Source: Phycomyces nitens (lineage: Eukaryota > Mucoromycota > Mucoromycetes > Mucorales > Phycomycetaceae). From it: DNA of 64,000 nucleotides. Each line of letters opens with the position of its first letter. The stretch's first letter is position 1. Location: positions 434,001 through 498,000 of the forward strand of contig JAHRBC010000008.1 of NCBI GenBank assembly GCA_022702545.1. Reading direction: 5' to 3'. Below, in pieces: positions 60,501 through 64,000 of this stretch. The notes under the pieces are model-generated. The model was not told the origin of the DNA, did not search any database, and worked only from the letters and a program-made list of their open reading frames with translations. Made by a program: the position numbers and the translations under genes.

Positions 60501-62628
60501 GATATTTTTAAAGCTAGCTTGTATAAACATTTTATAATCAGATCTAAACTTGGCTTATTTTCCTGATTTGTATGTCATGCTTAACAAATTTATATCTATC
60601 TTTCCATAATAAATGTCAATATATTGAAAATTAAAGGGGCTCAAAACCATTGTCGCGTTTAAAGAGATGAAAATAGCAGTTGGACAATAATAAAGGAGTT
60701 GAAAAAACAACTGCCATCCTAGAGTCTATAATATAATTGTTTTTTTACAAGGGGCATTTGTCTAATGGTTTTATTATGGGTCAATAAAAGTATACAAAAT
60801 ATTCATGGCCTTTTAATTCTCATTATATATACATACCGATAGTTTTTTACTATGTTATGTTGCGTAGTGGTAGAATATATAAATATTGCTACCTTTAGGC
60901 TTAATAGTTATCCTGTAAATTAGTCGTCGTTAATATGGATTATATAGGTTTTTGCTAATGATAAAGCGATTTCATCTTGTTATATTTCTGTTTATTATAT
61001 TACAAGCCAAAGATGTATGTCTAAAGCATAAGCCAAGTCCGTATATTTGATTATTATACTCTCATACCCCCCATTTTACTGTCACCCGGTATGTTGTCTT
61101 GGATAAAAGATATTTAATGGCTTTCGACACAATATCCAACAATTCGTAGCCTAACAAGCAATTACAACTGTTTTTTAGGAAAGTATAAAAGCAAACCAAG
61201 ATAAATTTAACAAAGGACCTCCATGTCAATTTATTTGTTGAATTGATTACTTGTTTTTATAAACTAGAAAGGCGTAAATAATTAAGAGTGATATTGACAC
61301 GTGTTGGAATTGTTGTATGGTGTATTATTCAGAATATTCATACGGAAAACTGTTCTTTTTCAGTGATATGTAGCAGCTGCAATAAATAATATCCCACCTC
61401 AGGAAATAATAATAAAATAAAAATTATAAAAGCTGCTTGACAAGAAAATGAAAATACCATAGAAAAACTGTTATTTATTTGATAAAAAAAATCCAGATTA
61501 TTTATATGAAAATATGGATAATTAATCTGTTAATAATATTAAAGAAAAGGTTGGAGTGTATTCGAAGATAAAAGAAAAAAGGTGGTTTAAGAAATAATAT
61601 AATGTGATTTCAAGAGAAAGAGAGTGGGACTATATAAAGGTAGAAATTGCAAAATAAAGAGAAAATGACTTTAGAGAGGGTTATTAAAAATGGAGAATAG
61701 CAATTTATGGTGGACAAAGGACGATAAATCAATTATACGATTGCAATATCAGTAAAAGATGTAATTATTACACTCGAAAGAATGAAATGGGTGAAAAGGT
61801 AATGTGGTTTCAAACAGACGAAAAACAGTGAACTACAAAAATAACGTGTCAATATCTACTTAATAGATTAAGGTACGGCGTTTGAGCTTATATATACTCA
61901 AGCACAACGAGTATATATTTATATTCCATAAAATTAAACAAGAGTAACAATAATTGCCATGGGTATTTTTTTAGAATACTATACTATTACTATGGCCAAA
62001 ATATTTATTTTACATGAACAAGGATATTAGCCAAAGCACCGATATATTCGTTTTATATATAATAGATTATAAACAAGTCGCTTCATACAATGTATCTAGA
62101 AGCAATTCTAGAACCCCATGAACCTTCTACCAATCTATTTTGAAGTTTATATTATCTGTAGATGCTTTGACAGCCTACTTTGACTATTAAAGCTCTTGTT
62201 GCTGTTCTTAACTGCAAGTTTGAAATAATTGAGCCAAATAACGATCCTCAATTACGTATTCGTTCAATAAAAATACAGTTAAAGGCATTGGAGCTGTTGT
62301 GTTTTGTATCATTTTTATTTCAATTAGACCTTTAAGCTACATTATATGCTTAAAAATATGAAATAATAAATATACAGATACACGTCTCTATTTGCTTCAA
62401 GATAACTTTTATTCGTGCTAAAAAGGTTTTTTGTACCACATGAACGAGACTACTACTGAGATTTTTTAAAAGCACTTTATAAAATATTGCTAGTAAAAGT
62501 GTATATAGATTTATACCAGCCTCTGTTTAATGTACAATATTCTACCATATTAGCTAAAAAGCCTTTCAAACCTTTAAAATCTGGGTATTAAGGATATATA
62601 ATTATAAAAGAAAACAAGTGGGTACACT
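54513..62628. other. 8-kb gene-free AT-rich tract
   Basis: No gene, conserved domain or spliced coding pattern could be supported on either strand across about 8.1 kb. Stops are frequent in all frames and AT content is visibly higher than around the genes. Short TA and TATATT arrays recur (for example 56170-56200). The one compositional exception is a GC-rich decamer array at 57824-57885. Decayed mobile DNA, heterochromatin or a chromosomal structural element are possible; none is shown by the sequence. Confidence 0.65.
57824..57885. repeat. 10-bp GC-rich minisatellite
   Basis: Six consecutive decamers of the form CCCTGCTTAG (variants CCTTGCTTAG, CCTTGCATGA, TCCTGCTTAG, CCCTGCTTCG, CCCCGCTTCG) stand out in otherwise AT-rich DNA. 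Confidence 0.85.
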
Positions 62629-63910
62629 TTATTGTTGGCCAGCCACCATTGGGAAGTTACGTCTATTTAACAATGCTCCTTTCAGACTACGGATCTCACT
62701 CTTCAAGGCCTGAATTCCCGGTGGATCATTGTTGCGTCTGGCGCTATAGGGGTTTCCGATTGATGCATACGGATTGTAGTTGTCTTGTGTGTCATTCAGA
62801 ACAGAGCGGAAGCTAGTCAGAGATGAACGGAAGTCTCCATAAGGTGTTTGCTTTGTGTTCTTAACCAAGAGACGTGCTTGGCTCACAAGTTGATCCAGAC
62901 CTTCCGAGAGATGTTGGTGCTCATTCACAAACACCTTGATAGAACGCTGCTTATCCTCATCTAAAAGATCTAACGGATCTTCTTCCTCTTCCTCATTTGC
63001 TTCCTTTACATCCTCGAGTCTCTTGTTAACCCTTGACAAAACCTCATTCATCTTGTTGTATCTATTTTTCCGGTAAGCTGCAATAGCGTTGAAGATTGGC
63101 TGTACAAAGTACTATTGAAGATGTTAAAAAAGTGTCAAGATATAAAAGTGGTACCATAGTATACTACATACTTTTACGATCCCAACCACGCTTGCGGTAG
63201 CACCTACGGCCACCAGTCCAAAAATGGCTGCCATGGCCATGATCTTCTCTGTAGGAACAGTAGGAGGAAGAGGCTGGGGATAGTAAACAACTTGTGGCTG
63301 TTGCTGGTATGCCGATGGACGAGCAGGAAGCAATGGGGCAGAAGAAATCGTTGCAGCTGTAGAAGGCATGGGCTTAAAAACAAAAAAGAAAGAGTTAGCA
63401 AACTATGTTGGATAATAGATGTATCTGGTTAGGTACCTGTCTTGGTGCTACCGAGGAAGCGTTTACGCTAGAGTCTCCTGTACGTCTAAAAGCCTCATCG
63501 ATCTCTGACTGATTCAAGTCCTTTTTCTTTAAAAAGGCAATCTTCTTGTCATTGTCGGCAGACTTGACATTAGGTGATGAGAGAAAAGAAACAGCAGACT
63601 TGATGAGATCTTCTCGAAGAGGTTCTGTAGAAGATGAATGCACAGGAGAAGCAGAAGTTATAGCTGGTGCAGAAGTTGTAGCTGGTGCAGAAGTTGTAGC
63701 TGGTGCAGAAGTTGTAGCTGGTGCAGAAGTTGTAGCTGGTGCAGCTGGAGCAGAGGTTGCAGCTGGTGTAGCAGCTGTAGCAGGTGTAGCTGGTGTAGCA
63801 GGTGTATCTACTGGAGTGGCTCCAGAAGTAGGTGGCTGAGAAGGAAGAAGATTGGAAAGAGCAGAGGTGTCAAGAGGAGCGTCTTTGTTCTCAGGAGCGT
63901 CTCCAGCCAT
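62629..63910 (-). CDS. PEX14: peroxisomal import docking protein PEX14
   Basis: Minus-strand exons 63437-63910, 63172-63372 and 62629-63111 give 385 residues. PEX14 docks the PEX5 receptor at the peroxisome membrane and forms part of the import pore. The conserved PEX5/PEX19-binding domain reads REDLIKSAVSFLSSPNVK to EIDEAFRRTG (residues about 98-145), with AVSFL matching the family. A Pro/Gln linker, one hydrophobic segment (about 202-224, IMAMAAIFGLVAVGATASVVGIV read in parts) and a charged coiled-coil region (about 235-290) follow in the usual order. The N-terminus is extended by about 95 residues, much of it TSAPAT repeats encoded by an 18-bp tandem array. All introns are GT-AG. The gene reads away from the right end of the window. 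Confidence 0.93.
63653..63750. repeat. 18-bp tandem repeat coding for TSAPAT in PEX14
   Basis: About five copies of an 18-base unit (GAAGTTGTAGCTGGTGCA on the plus strand) lie in frame within PEX14 exon 1; the flanking DNA contains related shorter GTAGCTGGT and GCAGGTGTA units. Confidence 0.85.
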
Positions 63911-64000
63911 GGTAAAGATCTGTTGTGTGAAGAAAGAGTGCGTAGAATGAAAAGTAAGATATGGTTTATTGCGGGGGAATATTTTTCACATGCTGACTCA
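63911..64000. other. 5' flank of PEX14
   Basis: The last 90 bases hold the immediate upstream region of PEX14; no other feature can be seen before the window ends. Confidence 0.5.

Overview
The window is nuclear DNA of a filamentous fungus, most likely an early-diverging mould of the Mucoromycota (Mucorales-like). I infer this from many short GT-AG and GC-AG introns, very AT-rich intergenic DNA, a chitin deacetylase and a divergent chitin-synthase-like enzyme, a long coronin-7-type coronin, and the remnant of a C2H2-finger gene family that I associate from memory with Mucorales genomes. No species call is possible from sequence alone. There are no rRNA genes, CRISPR arrays, prophages or bacterial-type operons, and I saw no convincing tRNA gene.

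Layout from left to right. 1-3421 is AT-rich with no supported gene. A delta-12-type fatty acid desaturase (3422-4729, +) is followed by gene-poor DNA with a 93-bp tandem duplication (about 6230-6416), a stop-riddled C2H2 zinc-finger pseudogene (about 7350-8300, +) and a doubtful small minus-strand gene (about 8650-9263). Then come a full-size ABCB/MDR-type transporter (9791-13881, +), a casein kinase 1 (14260-15691, +), an isoprenylcysteine-methyltransferase-like membrane enzyme (15907-16461, +), LUC7 (16956-18445, +), a Pho80/Pcl-type cyclin (19597-20582, +) and a divergent chitin-synthase-like glycosyltransferase with a DEK-C-like tail (20944-25207, +). After 2 kb of noncoding DNA lie ROK1/DDX52 (27243-29648, +), a 129-residue unknown membrane protein (29883-30272, +), a 119-residue HIG1-like membrane protein (31136-31589, -), coronin-7 (32490-36219, +) and, convergent to it, the meiotic helicase HFM1/MER3 (36365-42039, -). 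Next are a possible small gene (about 42181-42459, +), a CBM21 PP1-targeting subunit (42742-43908, +), a proline-rich GPI-type wall protein (44307-45427, -), SEC61 alpha (46205-47891, -), a DUF2408 protein (48160-49911, -), 3.2 kb of noncoding DNA, a GPI-type chitin deacetylase (53142-54512, -), an 8-kb gene-free AT-rich stretch (54513-62628) and PEX14 (62629-63910, -).

The genes are ordinary housekeeping and cell-wall functions and do not form a cluster. Wall biology recurs (chitin-synthase-like enzyme, chitin deacetylase, GPI-type proline-rich protein), as do secretion (SEC61), RNA processing (LUC7, ROK1) and signalling (CK1, Pcl cyclin, PP1 glycogen targeting), but each is an independently spliced gene. 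Exon structures were worked out by reading frame and protein family logic; all resolved genes have phase-consistent splices.

The most unusual signals are six GC-AG introns in six different genes, a chitin-synthase-like protein whose catalytic QRRRW motif reads QIRSM, microexons of 4, 7 and 9 nt at gene ends, one HFM1 intron that fits the protein only with non-canonical borders, and the 8-kb gene-free tract.
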